Source: Gavia stellata (taxonomy: Eukaryota; Chordata; Aves; Gaviiformes; Gaviidae). From it: a DNA stretch of 64,000 bases. How positions within the stretch are numbered: the first letter of the stretch is position 1; every line of letters begins with the position of its first letter. Positions 11,606-24,551 of the stretch are shown one piece after another. Position numbers and translations under genes: made by a program. The stretch covers positions 15,141,930 through 15,205,929 of the forward strand of contig NC_082595.1 of assembly GCF_030936135.1 (NCBI RefSeq), read 5' to 3'. A model generated the notes under the pieces. The model searched no databases. It saw only the letters and a program-made list of their open reading frames with translations, and had not been told where the DNA came from.

Positions 11606-13904
11606 AATTGTTTGAATGTTTATTACCACTTATTTTTATTGCAGTAATAGGAAGAGGTTTGAGTTGCAGACTGGGACCCTCAACACGCTCGAATGAATTT
11701 GACAAAAAGTCGAAGAGCTTCCAGTCTATGAATAAGCCATACCAAGGCAACTGAGGGCCACAACCGAGAACTGTGTAATATGCAGTGCTCATAGTAACCC
11801 AACTGCCTAGGGCTTTATTATAATTAAAAGACACCAAGAAAGGCTTAACTTTAAGTGGAGCCCGGTAATTTACATTAAAGTTGAAAGAGTAGTAAAGCAG
11901 GGAGCATGACAATTAAACATGCCTGAGAATGTAAATATATGGATATGAAGTGCAGAGTGAATGTTGCCAATTTTCAAGTCAATTTTCCAAGTGAAAGCTC
12001 TAGTGGGGCAGACAAAAAACAGAGCTTATAAAAGAACCTGGTTGCAACCTTAGCCACAGTCTTGACCACAGCTCCATAATAAAATTACTAGTATATTAAG
12101 CATGTGAATGTAGGGTGATACAGAAAAGAAGATGGGGGCCCCATGGCTGGCTGGCAAGCCAACTGTGATTTTAACTAAAAGCATATGCTTTTCAAGAGAG
12201 AATAGGTGCAACTTGCTCTTTTATGCAAGTCACGCTCAATTCACAACCATTTTCTTAGATGTACACCTTCAGCACAGGAGTTCATGTGGCCTAAATTGAA
12301 TGTAATAATCCAGATGGGAGTATAGCGATTCTGCATCCTTTCAACTAGAGGGTCATGTTACGCAGCTCTCCTATTTAAAAGCATATAAAAACACAAGGTA
12401 TTCAGTGTGCAGCTGAGAGTGCAAGAGCTTTAATCTTTACATTATCCATATGAACGCACTTTCTATTTTTGTTTATTGTGCCACACAAACCTAATTGCTG
12501 TTGCTTTAGAAGCAGCAACTACTAAAGGGCACAAATAACTTCGGGCTTTGGTAATGCCCACTGTTACCTTTTGGTCACCAGCTCTAACTTAACCCAGGTC
12601 AACCACAGCTGAAAGCTGTCACCAGCTGGTGGCATATGTAAAGCCAGTGGTCTGAATTCACCTGCACGTATAAAATGAAGACAAAGGAATGGCCACAACT
12701 AGCAGCATCATCGGTTGGCTGGACTGCGGTGTGAGCAAGGAAATTTAACTGTACCCATATCTAAGAAGGATCCCTCTAGGCAGATATGGATTGGAAGAGC
12801 TGCCCCCATTTACTAAAATATTATTTAGTTATATGAAAGCATTTCAGGCTCTGAAACCTCCAAGCTCAGCCTCTTGCTAAAGGGCAAAGCTCCACCTACA
12901 TCACTGAGCTGGGACCTTAATTCATCAAGTACTACTTTCTTAACAAGCACTGTGATTTTTAAAGCACTTTATCATTTCATGTGAAATCTGTTTGATGAAT
13001 TGATAGATTTTAAAAGATGTCTTCAGGAGAATGGGTGGAAATCTGGATAACCTTTTCTGTTTGCTAGCCTCCCACTTTTCATGCTCAGTCCTCCTGAGCT
13101 AGTTTGAAATATGCCAAATTGCATGAGCTGTTACCTTACAGAGCTTCCCACTCACAGAATGCATCTCTTGTTACATATGGAGGTGTTAATCCCTAGGTAA
13201 TCAACAGCTTAATTAGTTCATAACGAAGATGAAAGGCTCCCTGGCTTATGTTGTTGCTGATTCTTATGGGTTTTCTTGGTTTATTTTATTCAAAGAACTA
13301 TGGGGTGTTAACAACTTCTACAATAAATCAAATAAAAGTAATACAAAACAAGGCCTACCAGAAGCTCCATCCTGGATTTTGCTTGCACTAGGAAAGGCAG
13401 CTTGGCATTGTTGCAGGCATGTTGTTAGACATTGGAGTATAAAGGAAGCACAGGAACTTTTACCCTTGTGTCTCCTGAGCCTCATCTTGTGTAAATGTAC
13501 CCAACCATACAAGTGTGTTACCTTAGCCCTTTTCCATGACAAGCAACTGCATAGCTCCGGAAAGAGAGTTAGAGGAACAATTCGAGTAATCAGAAAATAG
13601 TTTAGTTAGGGTATAACTCTTGCCTCGTATGTCCTCCATTCCTGTGAATCAATCCATACTTGTGACTGATTACAAAAGCCCAAAATGGATACTTTTCATT
13701 CAATGATGAGGTTGCGTGTTTGTAACCATATTTTTACCAGCTCCACATACATTTACTAAAAAGATCAGAGTTAACCAGATCTGCTGTCACTTATAGAATT
13801 ATTTATCCTTTTTGCTGGGAAATGATACCAACTCAATACTTTTAATAAAACCCAGTAAAACTTTCACATTCCCTTTTTTCCCCACAGCATCTGTTCAAGG
13901 TGGT

Positions 13905-13985
13905 GTACAGATGGAAATCTGAGATACAGAGAAATGGGCTGAACTCACCAAAGTTACCCAGGGAGGGTTTGAGCCTTAAGCCTCT
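13905..13985. mobile_element. MIR/CORE-SINE-like relic
   Basis: TACAGATGGAAATCTGAGAT, ACAGAGAAATGGGCTGAACT and CACCAAAGTTACCCAGGGAG, then GGTTTGAGCC, parallel the reverse-orientation MIR core (acagatgaggaaactgaggcacagag, aagtaacttgcccaaggtcac, gatttgaacc). Confidence 0.35.
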
Positions 13986-14989
13986 CAAGTGGAATCTCTG
14001 CCCCACATATTCCTCGAGTCAGAAATACCTTCTACACTTTTTACAGTTAGCACTGCACCATCTACTCTCCAACCCATGTGTACACTGAGTTTACCCATTG
14101 ACTTCCAAGTGGATTGGCTCATTTTTTTTTTCATTCCTCTATACATGAAAACAAACTGATCTGTAATAAACAAAATATAATATTGTATGCTTCCTACTAC
14201 ATGTGGGAAACAGTAGAAGTGTATGGTGCTCTTACTACCTGAGCCAGTAGCCATCTGCAGTGGAAAGATGCAAAATAATTTCATTAAAGTGATGTCTCTC
14301 TTCGGTTGCCCCTTTTTGATAATAAAAAAGGAAATTCTACATTCAGGTTCAGATCTGCAGAAACAACTCTGGAGCCACTGCAAGAACTCAACACAGAATT
14401 CCAAATTTCAAAAGTCTGAGATACACTGGACACAGACAAGGAGTCTAGGCATGGTGACTCATGTTTAAACAGTTACACTATGAAGATGGTTCTATATTTC
14501 ATTTCCATGTGAAAGAAATGTTCTGTTTGTATCAGTCTTTGCTTAAAAGGCAGGTTACAATCAAATGCAATGCAATTTTGTATTATAAAGTGATCAAAAT
14601 AAAACAAGGGAAAAGATAAATCAAAAAGCACAAACCAAAATCTATTTATGTTATTTGGAGACACTGTGGACTTGTCAGTTACTCTAGAAGAATTTTATGA
14701 AAATATAATTAAACTCCAAAATCAAATCACTTCTTTCTGTCATTATATATAGGCTGCTTTATAACAAGGCATATTAGGAATACTTGCCTTGCTTGCATGA
14801 TGAAAAAATCCTGTTTGCTTTTATTATCAAGCATCATATTAAGAACCCCAGCCTGCAAGTGCCACACCACCTTTTAAAGAAACTAATTGCAAGCCACTTT
14901 CAATATTTCTTCTGTTTTTAATTTAATACCCTCAGAGAGACATAATTGGGCTGGAAGGAAGAGTATTCACTGAAGTCATGAATTTGCTG

Positions 14990-15150
14990 TATAAATACAA
15001 ACAAGGAGGAAAGCTAATACAGTAAGGGACTGTGGGATTAATTTTGAAATTGTCTGATTAGTGGATTGCTGCCCGTCAATAATTGCCTTAGATTTTCCCA
15101 AGGCCCCATCTTTATTGGAGTCTGGCAAGTGCATCTGCCTACAGATTCCG
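14990..15150. promoter_or_regulatory. Candidate conserved non-coding element rich in homeodomain-type motifs
   Basis: Within 160 bases the sequence holds TTAATT (15038), TGATTA (15055), and TCAATAATTG (15076-15085), then a GC-balanced tail (AAGGCCCCATC). The TAAT/ATTA clustering in a region facing the SIX homeobox genes suggests an enhancer. The call is by appearance only. Confidence 0.25.
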
Positions 15151-18100
15151 TCAATCAGGTCTTGCAGCTGGGAGGGTCTTCAGAGAGAGCACAATTGTAA
15201 GCCTGCTGGGGCAAGTTGTTAGACAAAGCAATATATACCAGGCATGATGAACAGTCAATCTCTGTTCCATTGATAACATTTTACTTCCTAAGATTTTCCT
15301 ACTCCGTTTGGCATAAGCTCCTTCAAGAATTATTTTAGTGAAGTATCGTTTAGCTGAGTTTGAATGAAAAAACAATAGAGGTGTTTCCGCAGGATACAGT
15401 AGGAACACTGCACGCACCTAAATAACACAGCACACTTGTGCCTCTTGCCTTTCCCCCCCTTTTTATTTTTGCTGGTGAGATGAGCTGTGCTCCCTGAAGA
15501 TGCTATTAGGAGAAGTATGCAACATCAGAATTTCACAAGTACTAAAGCCACTGGAACGATAAAAGAAAAATTTAGAAAAGTCACCCAGAGAGGCTGGAGT
15601 AGATGTTGCTAAGGTGCAGCTTCATTTAATTAACTCTTTAAATAAGTAATTCCCATAAATAGTTCTAGCTTCAGGAAAACAAAACACAAAACCTTGTTTC
15701 TGTTTTCTGGACCAGTAGGAAACTATGAACCTGCACCCTCAGCCATATGAAATGTGAACCAGCATTACTTGGCATGTTGATCTGCAGAGTGAAGATCTGC
15801 TGACGAAAACCATCCTATTTTTAAAACCACCAAAATACATTTTTTTAAAGCTCTGGATAGTTTGTTTATGGCATGTCCATTACTAGACATATTTATGTCT
15901 ACCTTGCCAGCAATTAGCCAGAAATATACAAAATAGATTTGTCTATGAACATAGTTTACAAACAGAAATGAAATAATGGAACAAAGATGTCATACGTATT
16001 TATATTTTTGTTCTGTGATGAGTATATTGGACATTCATTTTTCAGCTACAATTGTACTTTTTTATAATCATCAAGATCCTGGAATGCTGTAATTGCTTAC
16101 ATGCAAGGCAAAGTTAACAAAATCTGCCTCCAAGGGCAAGGTCCCTTATTCTATTATGACCAGCAAAGCTTCAGTTTGAAATGCTGAGTAACAACATTAA
16201 CATTGTAATTAGCACTACTTTTACAGCCCACATCGTTAGCTTCTGTGGATTTGACTAGGAAGCTGATACCACTGAAACGCAGCTTTGCCTGTACTGAAAC
16301 GCGCCACCTTAATGTAAATCACATCTGAATAATCACACTCCCATTTGGATACAATTGAAATCTCAGTTCACTGACAGTGGGTCTAAGTTTGGTTGGGGCC
16401 TTCCCCATTTTTTTTTTTTTTCAATACACAGAATACAATCATTAGCTTCTGTTGGGTAACATTGCCAAATGGATTTTAAAAATGGACTTGACAAGTTTAT
16501 GAAAGGGATCCTGTGGTCTGATGCCTGTGATGGAACAAGATTGAACCCAGTGGAAACAGAACTCAGGACTGCTGTCCTACCTTCTGCTCCTAACCAGTTT
16601 TCAGTCTGTCATTTAAAGAACAAGCCAGGAAAGGACATTATAATATCTCTGGAAAAAGACCTTCCCTCAGGCTGCAAAGTCAAGCACTCAGAGGCTAGGA
16701 AATACCGTTTATACTTATCCTTGACCTCTTATAATTATGCTATGGATATGCACTACACCATTGCCTTGCCTCAGACGAGGTAATCGCGTAACGCTTCTCT
16801 TGTGGAACCCATGCCTCGCTTAGTGCAGAGGATGGGGACTCCAAAGGACACCCTTAAACACTTTCCAACTTTCAGGTGCCTGATTTGTCAATTTAAACAC
16901 CAATCCTTTATTACCTTTTCTCACATTTAAAGATGATAAAATATCAAGAAGTTATCCTTGAATAGAGACAGATAGTCTGTAGAGAGTTATGCCTTCCCAC
17001 ATGGTTGTGATCTGACAACCACCAAATCAGCTAATACCAAATCGCTGTCACCCTGATTATAAGGAAAGTGTTCTAGTATTTCTCACAACAAACCCAGGTA
17101 CAAGTTACATGTAAAGGACATAAAACACTTGCTGAAATAATGAAACTGTACTTACATTTGAAAACAAAGCTCTCCAGTGCTCTGGTTTACCTAGGAGTAA
17201 ATAACTCACTGCAGAGCATTTGGGGGAGGAAGAAAAAAAAGACTGGCATAGGGAGATAATGATAAAGCAGTGATATTCTGTTCAACAAAGGCAAGAGATC
17301 TGAGGAAGACCCTCCTCTTACAACTGGGAAAGGAGCAGAACTGTTTCAGAGGGTTTTGACTGCAGGCAATCTTGGTTTTGGAGATGAGCTGAAGCTCCAC
17401 TCCCATAGGAGGGATTTTTTGTTGCTGTTTTGCTCACCTCTAAAAAGGGCCAGATTGTCACTGGTCCAGCAGAGTCTACAAGCAATGGAAGGCACGCAAA
17501 GTGACATTGGTCCCCCAAGAAATGCGCTACTGCAACTCGATCCAAGTGAGAAGCTTAATACTTTGAAATGTGGGAAACGGACTATGACAGAGACAGGCTA
17601 GGGTTTCCTACTGCCAGGCAGACATTTTCCTTTTCTATAATTTTGAATGTTTTTATTCATTTTATAAGCTTTACCACCTGCCCTTCCCTTCCATTAATAG
17701 TGTCCACATAACATCACCACACACAATAAACTAAGAGTCTGCCAACAGGAAACATAGGAAGATGCTTCTTTCAGCTCTTAGATTATTGCTCCCCTGTGTT
17801 TCCTTGGACACACAGAGCCTCATAAAACATATCAAAGATTAACATACTAGGGCCACTTTGGACCAGTTATAAATTAGACAGCCCACAAGAGACAACACCC
17901 TGAGAACATGCTCAAATTTAAAACTGAATAACTATCTCAGCCATGGAGCACACCAGCAGGGACGGTCTTTCAGGTAAGCAAAGATTTAATTTCTTTAGAG
18001 GCTAACAAGCATGTGCTTACATAAAGAAGTTAATCACCGGACTGATCTCAGTTCAATGATGCTGCATGCTCTTAGGAAAAAATTCTACCCAGCATACCAA

Positions 18101-21100
18101 CAGCTGGGTTTTCCGCTATTTTCAGCTTCTGATTGGTTCTGCATCTATCTCTGTGCACTGAAGATAGCAGCACACTAACTTCAAGGGATCAAAGAAAGCT
18201 GTGACAAACTCAAGTCTTTCAAGGACTCTTCCCACTAGGTATAAATGAGTAAAAATTCTAGTGGCTGCAACTGCCCACAGGGCTGGATCACTCCCACCCC
18301 CCCGTGTCGATGGATGACACATGCTACACACGACAGACAGCTGCACTCTCTCTGCCAGAAGTGCTGACGAGCAAGGATTGATCTACTCGTAATAAACTAG
18401 TTAGAAAAAGCAACACTGAGAAATGAGAAGCAAATCAATTAACAGCACATACTTTGTGCTTCTCCCACTTGAAGCCAAATGGTTCCATACTACTCTTTAG
18501 TAGCAATATGCACTGATATGAGATACGCAATTTCCTTTAGCTGTAACAAATACTTATACTTTCTCTTTTTACCTTCATGTGAGGTACAGGGAGTAAGAGA
18601 TAACCAGGCTCAGATTCCATTACTACTACATTATCATTACATTACTACCATTTGCATTTCATCATCTTAACTTCATTCCCATAAGACCATTTACATCTCC
18701 AGGATGTTCCTCCCCAAATCCTTTCATTTCCTTCCATTTCCCCTTTCCTGCCTCTCCCTCTCCTCATCACACAAAAAAAGCAGTCACGGTGCCAATATAC
18801 AGCCTCTGGTATGTGGCAGTTTACGCTCTCTGCCAAGCTATTCCACAGATTTAATTCTGAGGTGAAAATACTTTCCTAAGATTTCACTTCTATTCAGTCT
18901 TTTTAAATGACCCTCAAGCAAAATAGTTCTTCTCATGACATTATTTCCACATACCTCATTGTGAGTCACACACAAAAAAATTCATCGCTTGACCACAAAT
19001 AAAAGCACAGTCTTTACTAGAAACATGACTGATGATGGGATATGAGAACGCAAAACTCCAGCTTAGCTGATTGCATACTAAAAACATGTTTCATTTAGTA
19101 ACATACAAGTGTAGTAGGATAAATGGATCTGTAAGATAAGGATTTTGATTAACTATTTTACTACACTTTGATTAACTATTCTGAGGTGGTGGTCTCCAGT
19201 CTACTTGAAGACAAACAGCCTCTCCACACATAAAAGCCTGAACTCAAACAGATTTAATAAAGCTAAGGAAATCATGTGGCTCCCCAACTTACTAAGTGTT
19301 CCCTTCTTTGTTGCTCCTTGTGGAGGAGAACAAGAGAGGGAGACAAAACAAACAAACAAAAATTTCCAGTGATATTCCTTGGACAGCTGTGTTGAGCATG
19401 CCTTAATCTTCTTCAATTCTACAAGAAGCTGAATAAGGTAAATAACCAAAGAAACAAGGAGTAAGAGGGCCAATTTCAAAAGCTTATTGGCTCCTAGTCA
19501 GCGACAGAGAGCAGGTGAAATGAGATTTCAGTGCTTTACTCTGATCTTTTGGTTAGACTTAAAATTCTCAATAGGATGAGTCATTCTGCTCTGGGCATAG
19601 CCACCAGTCCTCTCCCACTTCCCAAGTGGAGAATCTCTTAGGATACTTGATGCAGCTAGAACATGCCCAGAGGAGACCTAACAGCTATAGGAACAGCATG
19701 AAACCCAGCAGACTGATTAACAGCAGCAAGCCCCATTTTACAAGCTCACACAGAAGCAATACTCCAGCATTGGTCCCTCCCAGACTGAAGAAATTTGACT
19801 GTTGATCAAGTTGCAGAGGCTGTAGTAAAGTCTGTTGTGCAATACACAGACTTTTCATGATTTGCTATTCAACTCTAGATCTCTGGAAATTGCCATCAGT
19901 TGCAGAAAAACTTTACGAGAACAGGTTGACCTGTCACAAGTGACTCATTTATGTCCATCTGGCAAAATACCCAACCAGTGAAAGTTCCAACACAGACTAG
20001 ATGGAAGCGACTGGTAAGCTCCTAGAGGCACCTCTGAATAAGCAGCACTCCTAAAGAGCCTCCTGACAGGAGGTACCTGTAGCCAGCATACTGTTGCAAC
20101 TTCCACTGAAGGGACCATTTAGAGGGTCAACTGGAAACAGGCAACCAAAGTTCTCTGAAAACTAGTCACTGAGGTTTGCTGCGAGAAATGCAGACATACC
20201 AGTTACTTGTGAAGGTTTACGGAGTACGGATGCACAAGGATTTCTCAAGATGAAACGATTCTAAACATTTATAGCTTTTACGTGCCTGTGAGGCGGGTGA
20301 ATAGCAGTTAGGACTAGTAAAGCGAGGTGCTCTCAAACCTCTAGGTGGTCTCTGATGGGGAGGAGGGGAATTACTGACTTGCCTAGCTTTTACATATGCC
20401 CACAGACACACCAACTCCCCTGAAGCTCTTTAGGAAACCTTGAACAAAAGGGAGTGACAGAGTAACAAGAACTGGCTTAACCAACTAGTTCTCTCCACTT
20501 TCTTATAGGACTGAGCGTCCTCAAGCAAAGCAAATTAGCTACATACATTACCCTCAGGAAGGCTACAAAAGCAAAGGTGCTATTCAGGCTGAACCAAGAA
20601 CTTGGCGCTCACTTCAGAGCGGGTGAGGGTCCTTATATAAAGCTCTGAAATTAGGCAAATATGATTCATGTTTGCTTTGTAGCTTCCAGGCATAGAGTTT
20701 CTAAGTGTATTTGTTGTTAAATAAATACAGACACCAAGTTCAAGACGCACTACTACAAAGCTGTTAGATTATTTGTTCTCCTGAATTATGCATTACCTTT
20801 GCTCAGTATGCAATTTTTCTAATGCAAGTCCCCAACAAAGCCCCAAATTCCAGCATGTCTATATGCCATATGGACAAGCTTCTCCAACTGTCTGCTCCTC
20901 ATGGAAATTCTATTTGTTTTCCTATTGATTTTATTATGTTTAACAGCATACTACATCATTCCTGAAGTTGACAAGTTTCTGGAAAATTGATATATGCTGT
21001 CTAAAACTGCCTGGGGCAGGAATAAAACCAAAACAAATGGCTTCTTTTAAACTCTTGATGTGCATTACTAGAGCCAGGCATACAAGTGCCATCTTGTTTG

Positions 21101-22741
21101 GTAGAAGAATTCTTCTCTTTTGTGTAACATCTAAAGCACAGGAAATCTTTAGAAGCTCTTCTTATGGGTCTGCATATTGGAGGAAAGAATTGCAAAATAC
21201 CAGACTATTTGAGTGAGGGTGGGACTAAAAAAAGCAGATTGTCAGCTAAGATCAATGGTCTGGATTCTCTTGTGGAGGGGTGGAACGGTGAGTAGATGCC
21301 TTGGAATCTACAGCTTAAGGCAAAAGTAAAATTTTTAGTGAGACTTAAAGACTCGTATGTAATTCTTCCCTGAGAAACTGTACTTTAAAGCATTTAAGTA
21401 ACATCGGCATGAAGCAGGGGGTTTTTTTTGTTTGTTTTGAATCTTGGGGGCATCACCATTAAGCACTACAGAATTTGTTCCAAAGACTGGACTGCATCAT
21501 GAAGAGCATCTCAAATGGGAAAAAGCACCCAGCCAGTAATTTTTTCTTGGTTCAGAAACTAAAGGGGGATATGAATTAGAGAAAGCAGTCTTGTTGCTTT
21601 GATGTCAGAAATCTGAAAGCCACAAGAGTTCAAGAGGTAAACTGATTAAGAAGAAATAATTCTAAAATCTCCAGACAAAGATCTGACAAAAACTGAGAAG
21701 GTCATACCAACAGATATTCATCCTTGTTAGAGTCTCATTAGGCTGTTATAACGGCTGTGTTCTGGCAAAGAAAAAAAAAAAAGAACTTGCAAAGAAAAAA
21801 TATTTTTGTGGGACATAGTTAAGACACTGAATTAGATGACAAGTAATGGGATTACATTTGCAGGGCTGCAGACATTTAAGACATTAATAGTCATAAACTT
21901 CCCATTTTGGTGTGATTAAAAAAAATTCTAAGAGATAGAGATGACATTTTTCCAATAGATCCTGTGATGCCACAGAATAAGCTTCTGAGTTCCACTAAGG
22001 AGAAACCAAACTAGCTCATGAGTATGTAAGTTGATCTGTAGGTCAGTCCTCTGAGTAAGCAAGAAGCCTCCTGTGAATTAACAGTGAGAAAAATAGTCTC
22101 AAGGAGTTGTCTTTCATTTAGACAATTTTATGATCATCCAAGAGATACACAGAAAAATGCAGAAGATGCTACAGTCCTCATGATATTAAAGATTAAAAAA
22201 ATGAAATTCAGTAACAAAATAGTACAAAACCAGAAAGTACTCTTCATCTTAGCCATTGAATTGAGCTTTAGGAGAAGATTAAGTTTATCTCCTTCTTAGA
22301 GAAGGCCAAGCACATTTAGTTAATTTGCTAAGTGCTCAGATACTGTAGGGATCATACATAAAGCTCAATAGAACTTAGATAATTCTACTGATGGAGATAG
22401 CAGAAAAAACCGCAGCATTATCAGTGAATGCATCACTTGCAGAAGAAAAAATAATCTCAGCAGTTTTCTTTGCATCTGTGTTTTCAAAGACAGTAACATG
22501 GTATCACAGTTTCTAATTTCATACCAACAAAATCTACTTTGCAGAAGTATTACAGGAAAATTTCAAAAGGCCTGAGAAACATGATTCCAAGCTGTACTGA
22601 GCTTCGCATCATAGAGAGTGGTCTTTTTTTCTTCTGTGACCAAAACGCATGGAAGCTAGTAAGATCTGTCTCCTTTTTTCTCCCCTCTGCTAAACGATTT
22701 CATAATCTCCAAAATACACTGTCTATAGCTAGCTCTTAATT

Positions 22742-22795
22742 TTGAAAATTGAAGCACAGAGCTGGGAGATTAAATGATGCCAACCTTTTCTTAAG
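22742..22795. mobile_element. Possible MIR core fragment
   Basis: TTGAAAATTGAAGCACAGAG followed by CTGGGAGATTAAATGATG resembles the MIR string gaggaaactgaggcacagagaggttaagtgac, but only over about 40 bases. Weak call. Confidence 0.22.
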
Positions 22796-23574
22796 TAATA
22801 TAAAGTTCCTGTGCCACCAGCTATTTGGACACTTGTAGTTAGAAACCCTGTCATCACAGATGTTTGACACTTGCTATAGGTGCTGTCTGTGCTCATCTGT
22901 TAAAGACAGGAGTTTCTGCCAACTGACAGGTGAGTTTGATGACTTCAAAGGAAGAAATGTCCAATACATCAAAAATTCCCTGGAAAGGCCACATCTGCTG
23001 TTGCTGGAGGCTCTTCTGCCACTATACCATTGCCTGTCCTTTGCAAACTTGGCCAAATTGGTAAACCCTTTGAAATACCACCACAACACCACCAAAACAA
23101 AAAGTCTCTAGGTAGAAGAAACAAACCTCATGTGCTAGGCACTCCTAGCAGGAAATAATGAGTATTCTTATTAAAACAGAAGTCTAGAAAAGCTTTTTAA
23201 GCATCTACAAACAGCAAAAAGTTTTTCATGGCGAATCATGCCTTCATGAGCATAGTGTGTGAAGACAAGTGTTGAAAAATTGTTCTCCACTCAAAACAGG
23301 CAGAAAAATACATTATCTCAAAGATGGAAAAAAATTAATGCCAAGTTAAAGGAGTCCAAGACAGCCTAGAACTATATAATTAAATCGGAAACAAAATGAG
23401 GCCATGGGCCGTAGTCTGGTATTAAAGCTCAGGAAAGAGTATACCATTCAGACGGTCAGATAAGTGCAACCTCACAAGCTGTATCCTCAAGCTGAAGTGT
23501 TACTGATGGAGCACATGTTGGAAAGAAAGATAAGTAGGATTGTTAAATCACTTGTAGAACCAGTACACTGAGAA

Positions 23575-24261
23575 AAGATGGCCAGAAATGTTTTTATTTT
23601 GCACAAGTATAGAACAACATAAATGTGTTTTGACACCTTTGAGCAAAGTTCCTTAAACCCCAAGGTACATCCAAGTGTGTTAATCAATGTTAACTGAACA
23701 AGCAATAATAAGAAGGTAAACGGACCTCCTAATAATGTTGTTCAAATAAATTAAAGCCAAATATTTCTGAACCATCAATAGTATTAGCAGATGCTCTTTT
23801 TTCAGTCTACTTTTGAAGCGATGTCATCACCGTCTAACTTAAGATCTCTTTTTTCTACAACTAAGTACCCTCTTTTAGACTCAACCAGAAAACAGGCAAA
23901 CTGAATGGCTGTTTTTTGAAGGGCAGCAGTAGGTATGTCTGCTCATGCAGTACTGACTAAAGATTGAGACAGCAAATCTTGCAGACAGAACAGATAAGAG
24001 ATCTGTCTGACAGTCCACTGGAATTTCATTTGCTCTGCAGACAAAATAACAAGGTTGCTTGGAGGTAATCCAATAAACTGTTCCAACAATTATTAACAGA
24101 GAGGATTCAAGAAATGTGGAAAAACTGTTAGATTAAAAAAAAAAAAAGAAAAAGAAGCAAGGCTGAAGGTTTCAAAATTTGTTCAACACTGCCTGAATCT
24201 CCAGAACCTTGCTGACATTATTTAACCTTTAAAATGAAGGCTCAATCATAAAAAAACCCTC
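23575..24261 (-). other. SRBD1: Probable SRBD1 3' untranslated region
   Basis: The stretch follows the SRBD1 stop codon and has no coding signal of its own. On the minus strand it contains a T-rich tract (complement of the A run near 24136-24148) and ends just after a canonical AATAAA (complement of 23593-23598), followed by a T/G-rich sequence. The end point is inferred from that single hexamer; no transcript was available, and longer or shorter 3' ends are possible. Confidence 0.4.
23593..23598 (-). terminator. Candidate polyadenylation signal AATAAA for SRBD1
   Basis: The plus-strand hexamer TTTATT reads AATAAA on the minus strand, about 665 nt after the SRBD1 stop codon. The bases that follow on the minus strand (AACATTTCTGG, then TTTTCTCAGTGT) include a CA that could be a cleavage site and a U/G-rich element. 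It is the first canonical hexamer I noticed downstream of the stop. Confidence 0.4.
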
Positions 24262-24551
24262 TCATAAAACACGAATAAGATCCAATGTTATCCTCAGTCG
24301 AGGAATATCGACATTAAGCACTTTAACTTCCACTCTTTCTCCAGGACCTAATCCCAGGCTTCTTCTCTTCTTCACTTTAGAAAGTTTTGCTTCTGTTATG
24401 TTTCGCACTGGAATCAAACCTGCTTTTCCCACACCAATATCAACAAAAACTCCAAATGGCGTTGCATTTTCAACTTTTCCAGTCAGAACAGTACCAACAC
24501 TTAAGTCTTCAAAGCAGACTATGCTTCTTTTGAAGTCAGGTTTATCAAAAT
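24262..24551 (-). CDS. SRBD1: SRBD1 terminal coding exon: S1 RNA-binding domain and stop codon
   Basis: The exon opens after a TTCTTATAACAG acceptor with [17 protein letters not shown] and then carries a full S1 OB-fold. Its signature is [20 protein letters not shown] followed by [20 protein letters not shown] and then [20 protein letters not shown], ending ITLDLIRVL and TGA at 24262-24264. The [20 protein letters not shown] block corresponds to the S1 strands holding aromatic RNA-contact residues, and [16 protein letters not shown] is the usual second half of an S1 domain. The length to the protein end (97 codons counting the split codon and the stop) matches human SRBD1 as remembered. The S1 domain implies single-stranded RNA binding. 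Confidence 0.96.

Larger units (their letters stand above)
1..23574. other. Intergenic region downstream of SRBD1
   Basis: No exon with family resemblance was found on either strand in this 23.6 kb. Open frames are short (at most about 140 codons), AT-driven and unrelated to known proteins. In other vertebrates as I remember the map, the 3' side of SRBD1 faces SIX2 and SIX3, so this is likely long-range regulatory or spacer DNA. It carries two CR1-like fragments, several MIR-like relics, one ancient dispersed repeat and several stretches rich in homeodomain-type motifs, listed separately. Confidence 0.7.

Noticed and set aside
13229..13600. 123-codon plus-strand open frame
   Set aside because: No recognisable domain or splice context; cysteine and leucine runs follow local base composition.
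13985..14404. 139-codon minus-strand open frame in the intergenic region
   Set aside because: Amino-acid order resembles no family, the frame overlaps a MIR-like relic, and no promoter or splice context supports it.
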